Positions 1 to 12,128 of a stretch of 46,482 nucleotides of DNA are shown here, one piece after another. Within the stretch, counting starts at the first letter, position 1; every line of letters begins with the position of its first letter. The stretch spans positions 1 through 46,482 of the forward strand of contig NZ_JAEUMO010000119.1 in NCBI RefSeq assembly GCF_016793285.1, in the 5' to 3' direction. Source of the stretch: Phenylobacterium sp. (lineage in GTDB: Bacteria; Pseudomonadota; Alphaproteobacteria; Caulobacterales; Caulobacteraceae). A program made the translations under genes and the position numbers. The notes below the pieces were generated by a model, which ran no database searches, was not told where the DNA came from, and saw only the letters and a list, made by a program, of their open reading frames with translations.

Positions 1-4524
<4,524 letters not shown>

Positions 4525-4558
4525 CAGTCGTCTCTCATAGTCAGCAGGTCGGGCAGCC

Positions 4559-4574
4559 GGCCACACGCGTGGCC
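4559..4574 (-). promoter_or_regulatory. Hairpin in the gltB leader
   Basis: GGCCAC and GTGGCC form a perfect 6-bp stem around ACGC, 35 bp upstream of the gltB start. No T-run follows, so it is not a classical terminator. It could be part of a leader control element or simply a GC-rich palindrome. Confidence 0.3.
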
Positions 4575-4630
4575 GCCCGGAACTCGCGGGCTATTACGCG
4601 GTAGAAATGACCCTTGTCGACGGACAAATT

Positions 4631-4666
4631 GGCGCTTCCCGGGAAGATCATTCCCGGATGGGCGCC
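4631..4666. promoter_or_regulatory. Palindromic element between gltB and the VOC gene
   Basis: A perfect 10-bp palindrome, TTCCCGGGAA, lies at 4636-4645. A second TTCCCGGA follows at 4651-4658, and outer arms GGCGC (4631-4635) and GCGCC (4662-4666) flank the pair. The symmetry resembles an operator in the gltB promoter region. The regulator is unknown. Confidence 0.3.
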
Positions 4667-4688
4667 AGGGCGGCAACGCGCGTGCGAA

Positions 4689-4708
4689 GGCGGTCCCGGG
4701 GGACCGCC
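4689..4708 (-). terminator. Hairpin downstream of the VOC gene
   Basis: GGCGGTCC and GGACCGCC form a perfect 8-bp stem with a 4-base loop, 14 bp past the VOC stop codon. No T-run follows on the minus strand, so intrinsic termination is uncertain. The position, ending the TonB receptor-VOC unit before gltB, fits a transcript end. Confidence 0.4.
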
Positions 4709-4721
4709 CCGCAAACCGGAG

Positions 4722-5300
4722 TTACTCCGCAGGCTCCGGCATGCGGCGCTTCAACGGCACCGGATTGCCCTTCTCGTCCATCGGATCGACGAGCAGGTCC
4801 TCGGGCGTGAAGGGCCGGGTCAGCGCGGCCAGCTCCAGCTTGATGCCGTTCGGATCGGTGAAATAGACCGAGCGGATCCAGGTGTGCTCGGTCGGCTCGG
4901 CCGGGTGGCCGTCGGGACCGTCCGAGTGGTTGATGACGTGGCACTCGACGCCCTTGGCCCGCAGCCGCGCCACCGAAGCGTCGAACGCCTCGGGCTCGAT
5001 GTTGATGGCCAGGTGGTTCATCGAGGCGACGGCCGACATCATCCCGTCCTTCGCCACGTCGAGCGGCTGCGAGGCGATTCCCGGCGAGAACGGGGGCGGC
5101 TCCCGGAACCAGAAGAAGGCGATCAGGGCGCCGCCGCCGCAGTCGAAGAAGAAGTGCTGGTGGTCGCGCACCGCCATGGAGCGGACGAGCGGCATCTCCA
5201 GCACGTTCTCGTAGAAGTCGACCGTCTCGGCCATGTCCTTGCAGACAAGGGCCACGTGATTGACGCCGGAGTACCGGAACGCCTTTGCGGGCTGCGTCAT
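4722..5300 (-). CDS. VOC (glyoxalase/extradiol dioxygenase) superfamily protein
   Basis: This 192-residue protein has two beta-alpha-beta-beta-beta modules of the vicinal oxygen chelate fold. Probable metal ligands are the His in VNHVALVC near the start, the His in NHLAIN in the middle and the Glu in GIKLELA near the end, so the metal site looks intact. Members include extradiol ring-cleavage dioxygenases, lyases and isomerases; the substrate cannot be read from sequence. I chose the ATG at 5298-5300 because GGGAG lies about 8 bases upstream; a GTG at 5309 is possible. The gene follows the TonB receptor by 34 bp on the same strand, so the two are probably cotranscribed. Its neighbours suggest a role in breaking down the compound taken up by the receptor. 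Confidence 0.85.
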   Translation of the reverse strand: MTQPAKAFRYSGVNHVALVCKDMAETVDFYENVLEMPLVRSMAVRDHQHFFFDCGGGALIAFFWFREPPPFSPGIASQPLDVAKDGMMSAVASMNHLAINIEPEAFDASVARLRAKGVECHVINHSDGPDGHPAEPTEHTWIRSVYFTDPNGIKLELAALTRPFTPEDLLVDPMDEKGNPVPLKRRMPEPAE

Positions 5301-5334
5301 CTTTTCCACTCCCTTCGGGCGGCCCTCAGGACCG

Positions 5335-7698
5335 CTATCGGAACGTCACCGCCAGCTCGACCCCATAGACCTTGGGGTCGGCATAGTAGTTCGCATTGAA
5401 CAGGCCGGCGATGGGGTTGGCGTTGATCAGGTGGGTCTTGTTGGTCACGTTCTTCATGAACGCCGAGACCCGGTAGCGGTCCTTGGGATCCTCGTAGGTG
5501 AGGTCCGCGTCCCAGACGGCGTAGCGGCCCTGGAAGCCCTGCGGCGCGTTGGTCAGGTTGGTGAAGTGCGCGCCTTCGTACGACCAGGCCACATGCGGGG
5601 TCAGGACACCGTACTCGCCCAGGTCGATCGAGTAGGCGCCTTCGAGCTTGGCGGTCCACTTCGGCGCGCGCGGCGGGATCAGGTAGCAGGGGTCGCTGGA
5701 GTCGGCGTGGTCCTGACGGATCGGCACGCCCGCGACCGCGCCGTTACAGACGTGGCCCGGGAAGTTGTAGCTCAGCGCCGAGACGAAGCTGGTGTAGCGG
5801 GCGTGCAGGTAGCCCACCGAGGCGTTGAGCTCGAGGCCCGGGATCGGCAGCGCCGTCACCTTGCCCTCGACCCCCTTGGCGCGCTCGAAGGCGTCGTTGG
5901 CGACGAACGACTGCTGGCCGCTGCCGCCCGCGACCGGACGGAACGCGCCGACCTGCAGGTTCGAGTACTTGTTGTTGAACACCGTCACGTTGACGCGCAG
6001 GCGGTTGTCCAGCCAGTCCGACTTCACGCCGGCTTCCATCGCCTTCACCGACTCCGGCTTGTAGGGGTCGAGTTGCGACAGCGTCGTGGCCGAGGCCGAG
6101 AAGCCGCCGGCCTTCTTGCCGGTCGAGTAGCTGGCGTAGGCCATCAGGTCGTCGCTGAACTCGTAGCGCGCCGAGAGCCGGTAGATGATGTCGTCCCAGG
6201 TCTTCTGGTTCGAGATGGCCGGGGTGACGATGTTGGTCGCGTCGTAGGGGTAGTTCAGGTTGCGCAGCGACGGATAGTTGGTGATGCGCTTGCGCTCGGT
6301 CGTGTAGCGGGCGCCGGCGGTCAGGATCAGGTTGTCCATGACCCGGTAGTCGGCCTGGGCGAACGCCGCGAGGCTGCGGGCGTAGGTCCGGGTCGCCAGG
6401 TTCTGCAGCGTCACGGGCGTCGTCGCCGCCGTGTTGGCGAAGAAGCTCGGGCCCAGGATGTTGGTCTGGTCGTTCTTGTGCCGCGTCGAGAAGTAGAAGA
6501 CGCCGCCCTGCCACTGCAGCGGCGACTCCGCGTCGTTCCCCTGGAGGCGCACTTCCACGCTCTGCTGGCTGCGGCCGGTGTGGATGTTCGACGTGAAGTA
6601 GTTCAGGTCGGTGGCGTCGAAGTCGGCGATCTGCAGCGACCGGTACTTCAGGTACGTCGAGATGGTGGTGAGGTCGAAGCCCCAGGGCGTGCGGTAGTGG
6701 GTGTCGAAGATGAAGCCCTTCTGGTCCAGGTTGTCGGCGCCGTCGGTGTCGCGGCGGACCGTGCGGATGTCGGTGGGGCCGCCCGGATAGCCGACGCCGG
6801 GACGCCCGGCGACCGGCGAGTTCGGCGTGATCGGGCCGCGCGTGTAGAGCGCGTCGGTCGGGCCGTTGCCGTTCTGGCCCACGGGCACGTCCTGGCGCTG
6901 CTTGGTGTAGAACGCCGTGAACATGAGCGTCAGGTCGTCGACCGGCTTCCACTGGATCTTGCCGCGGATCGCCTGGCTGTTGTCGCCGCCGACGCGGGTG
7001 TCGCCCTGCCGCTGGGTCGTGACCGGATCGACGTAGAGGTTGCGGAAGAAGCCGTCCGACTTGCGGGTCTCGGCCGCGATGCGGACCGCCAGCGTGTCGG
7101 TGATCGGCAGGTTGGCCACGACGTTGGTGTTGAACCGGCCGTAGTTGCCGGCCCTGAGCTTGCCAGAGACCTCGTAGTCCGGGGTCGGGTTGTTGGTGCG
7201 GATGTTGATGACGCCGCCGGTGGTGTTGCGGCCGAACAGGGTCCCCTGCGGCCCCTGCAGGATTTCGATCTGCGACACGTCGTAGGTGTTGAGCAGCGTG
7301 CCGGCGTTGGTGAAGTAGGCGAGGCCGTCGATCGCGACGCCGACCGGCGGCTCACCGCCGTCGATGCCCGAGAAGCCGATGCCGCGCGAGTAGACCACCG
7401 CCGACGAACGGCTGACCGAGCCCACGCCCTCGATGGTGAAGTTCGGCGCCGCGCGGGTGAAGTCCGCCAGGTTGTTGAGGAAGGCGCGCTGGATCTGCGC
7501 CTCGCCGATCGCCGTCACCGAGACCGGCACGTCCTGCACCGACTCCGCCCGCCGCTCGGCGGTGACCACCAGGGTCTCGATCTCGGTGGCGACCCGCGGG
7601 CCGTCGTCCGTCTGGCCGTCCTGCGCGTAAGCCGCGCCGCTCCCGACCAGGGCCGCAACCATGGCCGCGCCGGCCAGCAGCTTGCCTCTTCCCGTCAT
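5335..7698 (-). CDS. TonB-dependent outer-membrane receptor
   Basis: This 787-residue receptor would move a specific ligand across the outer membrane using TonB energy. It begins with a signal peptide (MTGRGKLLAGAAMVAALVGS, cleavage near AYAQ), then a TonB-box-like segment (ETLVVTAERR) and a plug domain (DVPVSVTAIG; FGRNTTGGVINIRT). The rest is a long beta-barrel of alternating aromatic strands ending in VELAVTFR; the terminal Phe is one residue from the end. The ATG at 7696-7698 is preceded by GGGGGA and places the signal peptide first; a longer reading adds 23 residues with no signal character. The type is common in sphingomonads and Caulobacter, where such receptors carry plant or aromatic compounds as well as siderophores. 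The LysR gene and an ATTTGCC box lie upstream. Confidence 0.95.
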   Translation of the reverse strand: MTGRGKLLAGAAMVAALVGSGAAYAQDGQTDDGPRVATEIETLVVTAERRAESVQDVPVSVTAIGEAQIQRAFLNNLADFTRAAPNFTIEGVGSVSRSSAVVYSRGIGFSGIDGGEPPVGVAIDGLAYFTNAGTLLNTYDVSQIEILQGPQGTLFGRNTTGGVINIRTNNPTPDYEVSGKLRAGNYGRFNTNVVANLPITDTLAVRIAAETRKSDGFFRNLYVDPVTTQRQGDTRVGGDNSQAIRGKIQWKPVDDLTLMFTAFYTKQRQDVPVGQNGNGPTDALYTRGPITPNSPVAGRPGVGYPGGPTDIRTVRRDTDGADNLDQKGFIFDTHYRTPWGFDLTTISTYLKYRSLQIADFDATDLNYFTSNIHTGRSQQSVEVRLQGNDAESPLQWQGGVFYFSTRHKNDQTNILGPSFFANTAATTPVTLQNLATRTYARSLAAFAQADYRVMDNLILTAGARYTTERKRITNYPSLRNLNYPYDATNIVTPAISNQKTWDDIIYRLSARYEFSDDLMAYASYSTGKKAGGFSASATTLSQLDPYKPESVKAMEAGVKSDWLDNRLRVNVTVFNNKYSNLQVGAFRPVAGGSGQQSFVANDAFERAKGVEGKVTALPIPGLELNASVGYLHARYTSFVSALSYNFPGHVCNGAVAGVPIRQDHADSSDPCYLIPPRAPKWTAKLEGAYSIDLGEYGVLTPHVAWSYEGAHFTNLTNAPQGFQGRYAVWDADLTYEDPKDRYRVSAFMKNVTNKTHLINANPIAGLFNANYYADPKVYGVELAVTFR

Positions 7699-7812
7699 GT
7701 TTCCCCCGCTCTTCGGCGTATGTCGTTCATCGGCTTCTTCGCGACGCACCTGCGCCGACTGAGCCATCGGGGGACACTAGGCGAGCGCCGGGAGCGCTCG
7801 GAGATGCGAAAA

Positions 7813-7830
7813 ATTTGCCCTGCGGAAAAT
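7813..7830. promoter_or_regulatory. Putative operator upstream of the TonB receptor (ATTTGCC box)
   Basis: The 18-bp sequence ATTTGCCCTGCGGAAAAT is an imperfect palindrome with ATTT/AAAT ends and internal CC/GG. It lies 115 bp upstream of the receptor start, in the 177-bp gap before the LysR gene. ATTTGCC recurs in three other intergenic regions of this island, so it is a candidate binding site for one shared regulator. Confidence 0.45.
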
Positions 7831-7875
7831 GCAGTTTGACGGAATCAACGTCCTGAAATCACAGATGATTTCCAG

Positions 7876-8814
7876 CTACGTCGCAGGCCGGAAGTCGCGG
7901 CCGAGCGCATCCAGTTCGTCGAACAGCCATGACCGGAAGGCCTTGAACTCGGGCCGTTCTGCGAACTCCTCGCGACAGATCAACCAATACGAGCGTTTCG
8001 AGGTGACCGCCAGGTCGAAGGGCGCCACGAGCAGACCCTGCTGCATCCAGTGGTCCACGAGGGGCGATCGGCCCAGGTCCACGCCCACGCCGTGGATGGC
8101 GGCGGTCATCGACATGTTGAAGAGATCGAAGCGCCGGGCGTCCTCCAGGCTGAGCCCGCTGAGGTCCGCGCCCTGCTCGGCCGCCGCCGCGATCCAGTCG
8201 CGCCAGCCCTCGGGCGCGACGGTGGCGTCGAGGAGCGGATGCTTGATCAGGTCGGCCGGCTCCAGGATGGCGTCGGGGCCTTCCAGCAGCGTCGGCGAGC
8301 AGACCGGGAAGTGGATCTCGTGCGCCAGTTTCTCGGCCCAGAGGCCGGGAAACTCGCCCGCCATGCCGGCGCCGCGGATCGCCACGTTGGCGCCGGTGCG
8401 CTCGAACTCGATCGGCCCGTACCACTTGTTGAGGGCCTTGATCTCCAGGATCACGTCGGGGTTCGCCGCGTAGAATCGGTGCAGCCGCGGCACGATGAAG
8501 TCGGTGGCGAACGACACCACGCTGTCCAGCACCAGGTGGCGGCCCGACTCGGGATGCTTCAGGCGCCGCGAACTCTCGTGCAGGGCATCGAAGCTGGACG
8601 CCACCTGCGCCAGGTACTCCTGGCCCTTGAGCGAGAGGGTCAGGCCACGGTTCGAGCGGATGAACAGGATGACCCCGAGATCGGCCTCCAGCACCCGGAT
8701 CTGGTGCAGGATCGCCGCGCGCGTGACGTTCAGCTCGCGCGCCGCGCCGGCGACGCCGAAGCGGCCGACCGCCTCGAAGGCCCGAAGCGCCGTGAGGGGC
8801 GGAAGCCAATCCAT
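7876..8814 (-). CDS. LysR-family transcriptional regulator (GcvA-like)
   Basis: This 312-residue protein has an N-terminal winged helix-turn-helix at about residues 6-65 (LTALRAFEAVGRFGVAGAAR; NVTRAAILHQIRVLEADLG; GLTLSLKGQEYL). A two-lobed effector-binding domain follows, with an FDLFNMSMTAAIHGVGVDLG segment typical of the GcvA/AmpR subgroup. The family acts as tetramers that bind T-N11-A-type sites and respond to a small pathway molecule. The ATG at 8812-8814 has GGGAGGA about 10 bases upstream. The gene lies among the receptor, ABM, MFS, WrbA and GlcG-like genes and is their most likely local regulator. No ATTTGCC box is visible upstream of the gene itself. Confidence 0.93.
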   Translation of the reverse strand: MDWLPPLTALRAFEAVGRFGVAGAARELNVTRAAILHQIRVLEADLGVILFIRSNRGLTLSLKGQEYLAQVASSFDALHESSRRLKHPESGRHLVLDSVVSFATDFIVPRLHRFYAANPDVILEIKALNKWYGPIEFERTGANVAIRGAGMAGEFPGLWAEKLAHEIHFPVCSPTLLEGPDAILEPADLIKHPLLDATVAPEGWRDWIAAAAEQGADLSGLSLEDARRFDLFNMSMTAAIHGVGVDLGRSPLVDHWMQQGLLVAPFDLAVTSKRSYWLICREEFAERPEFKAFRSWLFDELDALGRDFRPAT

Positions 8815-8910
8815 GACCGTGTCGCGTCCTCCCGCCCCGCTGCGGGCGCCCGTGGGGCCGAAGGGAACCCCGCCTGCCGCGCAACGGTCAAGCCACCGCG
8901 GTCGAAAGCC

Positions 8911-9201
8911 TCAGCAGGCGTCGAAGATCTCGAAACCAAGGCGCTCGGCGACCAGCGGCCCGATGCGACCGCGATTCTCGACCATGTGCGGCGCGTCGCG
9001 ATGCGTCGCCAGGTCGGCCTCGCCGTCGTAGAGCTCCATGACGACGTAGACGTCCTTGTCCTCGCGCGAGCGGACAAGCTGGTAAAGCTTGTTGCCCGGC
9101 TCGTTGGCGCGCACGCCCGCCGCCTGCACGGCGAAGGCTTCCTCGAACGCCGCGCCCTTGCCCGGATGGACCTTCAGGCGGACGACCAGACCGATCCCCA
9201 T
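8911..9201 (-). CDS. Antibiotic biosynthesis monooxygenase (ABM) domain protein
   Basis: This 96-residue protein has the dimeric ferredoxin-like ABM fold: VVRLKVHPGKGAAFEEAF opens it, and a KLYQLVRSREDKDVYVVMEL strand pair follows. Members include quinol monooxygenases (YgiN type), which act without a cofactor, and heme-degrading enzymes. With a quinone reductase, VOC and CMD proteins nearby, quinol or aromatic oxidation is plausible but unproven. I chose the ATG at 9199-9201 because GAGGAG lies 10 bases upstream; a GTG at 9210 would sit almost on top of it. The gene follows the MFS gene by 30 bp and is probably in its operon. Confidence 0.85.
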   Translation of the reverse strand: MGIGLVVRLKVHPGKGAAFEEAFAVQAAGVRANEPGNKLYQLVRSREDKDVYVVMELYDGEADLATHRDAPHMVENRGRIGPLVAERLGFEIFDAC

Positions 9202-9231
9202 CTCTCTCACGCTCCTCGTTGCGATGTCGGT

Positions 9232-10599
9232 TCAGGCCCCTTGCGGGGCCGCATGCAGCGCCGCGGCGCGGGCCAGGCTGTCCCTCAGCCCGGCGCGGCC
9301 GATGGCCAGGATGGTCACCACGACCGGCGTGACGATCACGCTGGCGGTGGCGAGCGACAGGCCCACCGCGTGCTCGTCGCGGTAGACGTAGTCGGTGATC
9401 AGGGCCACGACCGTCGGGCCGGACGCCACGCCCAGGACGTTGGCGACGAAGCTGAAGCTGGCCGAGAGCTGGCCGCGGAGCTGGTTGGGCGCCACCATCT
9501 GCAGCGAGCCCGCGATCAGCGACAGCGGCAGGGTGCCGATGAAGGTCGACAGCGTCAGCAGGCCCAGCGCCACCTCGTCGGACGGCGACAGCACCGCGCC
9601 GATCAGCAGCACCATGTTGGCGCTCATCGTGACCATCGGCATGAGGAAGTAGACGTCCTTCACGCCCCGCTTCTCTTCGAGCCACTCGGCGAGACGGCCG
9701 CCGACCAGGGCGCCGGTGAGGCCCATGACGGCCATGATGCCCCCATAGACGTAGCCGATGTCCTGCGCCGCCCAGCCGTGTACGCGCATGAAGAAGGTCG
9801 GCATCCACGCGGCGCTGCCGAACCCCAGCATGCTGGAGAGCGAGAAGCCCGCGAAGTGGCAGATCAGCATCCGCCTGTTGGCCCCGAAGAAGGCGGCGAA
9901 CTGCGAGCGCCGTGCGGCCTTCTCGTCGGCCGACGGCTCGGGCGCGAGGCCCTTGCGGGCCGGCTCGCGGATGAAGAGCGCCGGAATGGCGAAGAGCAGG
10001 CCGCCCAGGCCCACGAAGACGAACGTGAGCTGCCAGGGCCGCAGGACGCCCACGCCCGGGAGGTCCACCGGCGGCAGCATGGCGACGAAGTGGATGGCGA
10101 GGCCGCCGACCACCAGCGCGAGGCCCGCGCCGACGTACTGCGAGCCGGTGTAGATGCTGATCGCCCGCGTGAGCCGCTCGCGCGGGAAGGTGTCGGTCAG
10201 GATCGAGAGCGCCGAGGGGTTGAGGCTCGCCTCGCCGATGCCCACCGAGATCCGCGCCAGGAACAGTTGCAGGAAGTTCTGCGCCAGACCGCAGGCGGTC
10301 GTGGCCATGCTCCAGAACAGCGCGCCGATCAGGATGATGTGCTTGCGGTTGCGCCGGTCCGCCAGCCGCCCGAAGAACAGCCCGAAGACGACGAAGAAGA
10401 TCACGAACGCCGCGCCGGCCAGCAGGCTGACCTCTGTGTCGGTGAGCTGGAAGTCGCGTTTGATGGGCGCGAACAGCAGGGTCAGGATCTGCCGCTCGAC
10501 GTAGCTCACCATGTTCACGAGGCTGAGCGCGGCGACGACGAACCAGATGTAGCCGGCCTGGGGGGACGACGCCGCCTTGGCGGCCGCTGGCGCGGTCAT
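9232..10599 (-). CDS. MFS transporter (spinster-like)
   Basis: This 455-residue inner-membrane carrier has about 12 hydrophobic segments. Family hallmarks are YVERQILTLLFAPIKRDF after the first segment, GRLADRRNRKHIILIG in the loop between segments 2 and 3, and GIGEASLNPSALSILTD in segment 5. Proteobacterial members of this family are often linked to aromatic or hydroxylated-acid catabolism. The ATG at 10597-10599 has GGGAGGGAAG in the right place. An ABM gene follows at 30 bp, and a 171-bp upstream region carries two spaced GGATTTG repeats. It probably imports the island's substrate or exports a product. Confidence 0.93.
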   Translation of the reverse strand: MTAPAAAKAASSPQAGYIWFVVAALSLVNMVSYVERQILTLLFAPIKRDFQLTDTEVSLLAGAAFVIFFVVFGLFFGRLADRRNRKHIILIGALFWSMATTACGLAQNFLQLFLARISVGIGEASLNPSALSILTDTFPRERLTRAISIYTGSQYVGAGLALVVGGLAIHFVAMLPPVDLPGVGVLRPWQLTFVFVGLGGLLFAIPALFIREPARKGLAPEPSADEKAARRSQFAAFFGANRRMLICHFAGFSLSSMLGFGSAAWMPTFFMRVHGWAAQDIGYVYGGIMAVMGLTGALVGGRLAEWLEEKRGVKDVYFLMPMVTMSANMVLLIGAVLSPSDEVALGLLTLSTFIGTLPLSLIAGSLQMVAPNQLRGQLSASFSFVANVLGVASGPTVVALITDYVYRDEHAVGLSLATASVIVTPVVVTILAIGRAGLRDSLARAAALHAAPQGA

Positions 10600-10653
10600 C
10601 GGTAGCTTCCCTCCCCTATTTTGGCGCGATGCTAGGTTCGGCGTCGGCCCGTG

Positions 10654-10727
10654 GGCATAGCCAAAAAATGCCGCCCCGCGACAAACCGGATTTGTGGCGC
10701 ATGGCTCGGATTTGCCGCAGGCCAGGT
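10654..10727. promoter_or_regulatory. Putative promoter/operator region of the MFS-ABM operon
   Basis: GGCAT and ATGCC arms at 10654-10672 enclose 9 bp. ACAAA-N5-TTTGT lies at 10681-10695. GGATTTG occurs at 10688-10694 and again exactly 20 bp later at 10708-10714. The second copy extends to GGATTTGCCGC (10708-10718), an 11-bp match to 12013-12023. This is AT-rich against its surroundings and suits a multi-site LysR operator. Confidence 0.45.
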
Positions 10728-10770
10728 TCTCTTCCTCTCCAACGCAGACGCCGCCGAACCTGGAGTCGAA

Positions 10771-11376
10771 CTAGTCGCTCAGCCCCCGCGCCGCGCGCAG
10801 CGCCCCGGCCACGCGGGCGACGCGGGCGCCCTGGTGGCGGGCGACCTCCAGGTCGTTCTCCGTCGGCGCGCCCACCGACGAGGAGCCGTAGGGCGTGCCG
10901 GCCGCACGCGACAGGGGCGCGCCGTAGCCGTTCGGCACGATCACGAAGCCGAGGTGCGACAGGGTGGGGTAGAACGAAAGGATCGTGGCCTCGGTCCCGC
11001 CGTGCAGCGTGCCGGTCGAGGTGAAGGCGGCCCCGGCCTTGTCGTTCAGCTTGTTCTGGACCCAGAGCGCGCCCAGCCCCTCCAGGTAGGCGCGCAGCTC
11101 GCTGGCCGGCGAGCCGAACCGCGTCGGCGCGCCCAGGATGATCCCGTCGGCCCATTCCGCGTCGGCGAGCGTCGGCGCCTCGTAGGCGGCGTTCATGCGG
11201 GCGGCGTTGTCGGTCCATCCGGGGGCCAGCGCCATCACCTCGGGCCCGACGAGCTCGCGGGCGCGGCGCAGCCGGACCCGGGCCCCCGCCGCCTCGGCCC
11301 CCTCGCCGATCGCCTTCGCCAAGGCCTCAACCGATCCGCCACGCGAATAGAACGCGACCAGGATGTTCGCCGCCAT
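10771..11376 (-). CDS. WrbA-like flavodoxin, NAD(P)H:quinone oxidoreductase
   Basis: This 201-residue flavoprotein probably reduces quinones by two electrons using FMN and NAD(P)H, avoiding semiquinones. The FMN phosphate loop is seen near residue 10 (YSRGGSVEALAKAIGEGAE). The flavodoxin motifs GAPTRFGSPASELRAYLEG and STGTLHGGTEATILSFYPTL follow, as in WrbA. I chose the ATG at 11374-11376, which has GGGGAGGGA upstream; 7 extra residues are possible. The gene is divergent from the GlcG-like gene across a 157-bp region with ATTTGCCGC and related repeats, so both are likely controlled together. The context suggests detoxifying or recycling a quinone made in the pathway. Confidence 0.88.
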   Translation of the reverse strand: MAANILVAFYSRGGSVEALAKAIGEGAEAAGARVRLRRARELVGPEVMALAPGWTDNAARMNAAYEAPTLADAEWADGIILGAPTRFGSPASELRAYLEGLGALWVQNKLNDKAGAAFTSTGTLHGGTEATILSFYPTLSHLGFVIVPNGYGAPLSRAAGTPYGSSSVGAPTENDLEVARHQGARVARVAGALRAARGLSD

Positions 11377-11434
11377 CGGCCGTCCCTCCCCCTGCAAAGG
11401 CGCCGATCCTCGACCGCGGCCGACCGCTCCGCCA

Positions 11435-11474
11435 GCGGCAAATAATTTGTCGGTGGCCGCAAATCTTTTGGCGG
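11435..11474. promoter_or_regulatory. Putative shared operator in the WrbA/GlcG divergent promoter
   Basis: On the minus strand 11435-11443 reads ATTTGCCGC, the core found upstream of the MFS and CMD genes. ATTTG at 11445-11449 pairs with CAAAT at 11460-11464, a 20-bp inverted repeat with a 10-bp spacer. CCGC/GCGG arms at 11457-11460 and 11471-11474 add further symmetry. The region lies between two divergent starts. Confidence 0.45.
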
Positions 11475-11533
11475 GTTCGCCGGTATCCCGGGTCCGCTAG
11501 AGCGGAAGCCAGAGAAACCGGGAGGAACCGCCC

Positions 11534-11956
11534 ATGGGCGCCAGGACGATCAGCAAGGCCTCGATCACCGCCGAGGCCGCACAGGCCGTCATCGCCGCCG
11601 CCGAGGCCAAGGCCGTCGAGATCGGCGTGCCGATGGTGATCGCCGTCGTCGACGAATCGGGCGTGCTGAAGGCGTTCTGCCGCATGGACGGCGCCCCGCT
11701 GCTCAGCGTCGATATCGCCCAGGACAAGGCCTACACCGCCGCTGCTTTCGGCATCTCCACCGACACCTGGCACAACTTCATCAAGGACGACCCGCCGCTG
11801 CTGCACGGCATCGTCAAGACGCCGCGCCTGATCGTGTTCGGCGGCGGCTACCCGCTGCAGGTCGACGGCGCGAACGTCGGCGGCATCGGCGTGAGCGGCG
11901 GTCACTACGAGCAGGACATGGTCGTCGCCCAGGCGGGCGTCGCGGCGCTCGGCTAG
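11534..11956 (+). CDS. GlcG/HbpS-family protein
   Basis: This 140-residue protein has the small alpha/beta fold of the GlcG/HbpS (PduO C-terminal-like) family: paired N-terminal helices, VIAVVDESGVLKAFCRMDGA, the conserved DIAQDKAYTAA helix and a glycine-rich end (GGYPLQVDGANVGGIGVSGG). Some relatives bind heme or cobalamin; others sit in glycolate, diol or aromatic operons with undefined roles. No signal peptide is visible, so it is cytoplasmic. The ATG has a strong GGGAGGA site 8 bases upstream. The function here is unknown. Confidence 0.85.
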   Translation: MGARTISKASITAEAAQAVIAAAEAKAVEIGVPMVIAVVDESGVLKAFCRMDGAPLLSVDIAQDKAYTAAAFGISTDTWHNFIKDDPPLLHGIVKTPRLIVFGGGYPLQVDGANVGGIGVSGGHYEQDMVVAQAGVAALG

Positions 11957-12011
11957 CCGAGCCGGCCGCCGCGGCGCGGCGTCAGGGCAACAAAATTTCA
12001 CGCCCGGCAAT

Positions 12012-12075
12012 GGGATTTGCCGCCAGATCCCACGCCAAACCAAATTGCCTGCGGGCCAAATATTTCTGCTTTGGC
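12012..12075. promoter_or_regulatory. Putative operator cluster upstream of the CMD-like gene
   Basis: Three symmetrical elements are packed into 64 bp of AT-rich sequence. GGGAT/ATCCC arms (12012-12031) enclose ATTTGCCGC at 12015-12023. ATTGCCTGCGGGCCAAAT (12044-12061) resembles the box at 7813-7830. A perfect inverted repeat GCCAAA-N9-TTTGGC spans 12055-12075. The last ends 53 bp before the CMD start. Confidence 0.45.
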
Positions 12076-12128
12076 GAGGGCGCGGCCGGGTCACTAGCGT
12101 TCAGCCCGACGAAGTCCAGGAGCACCCG

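Noticed and set aside
4559-4574. A gltB riboswitch
   Set aside because: Only one short hairpin is visible and the leader matches no glutamine or other riboswitch fold that I recognise.
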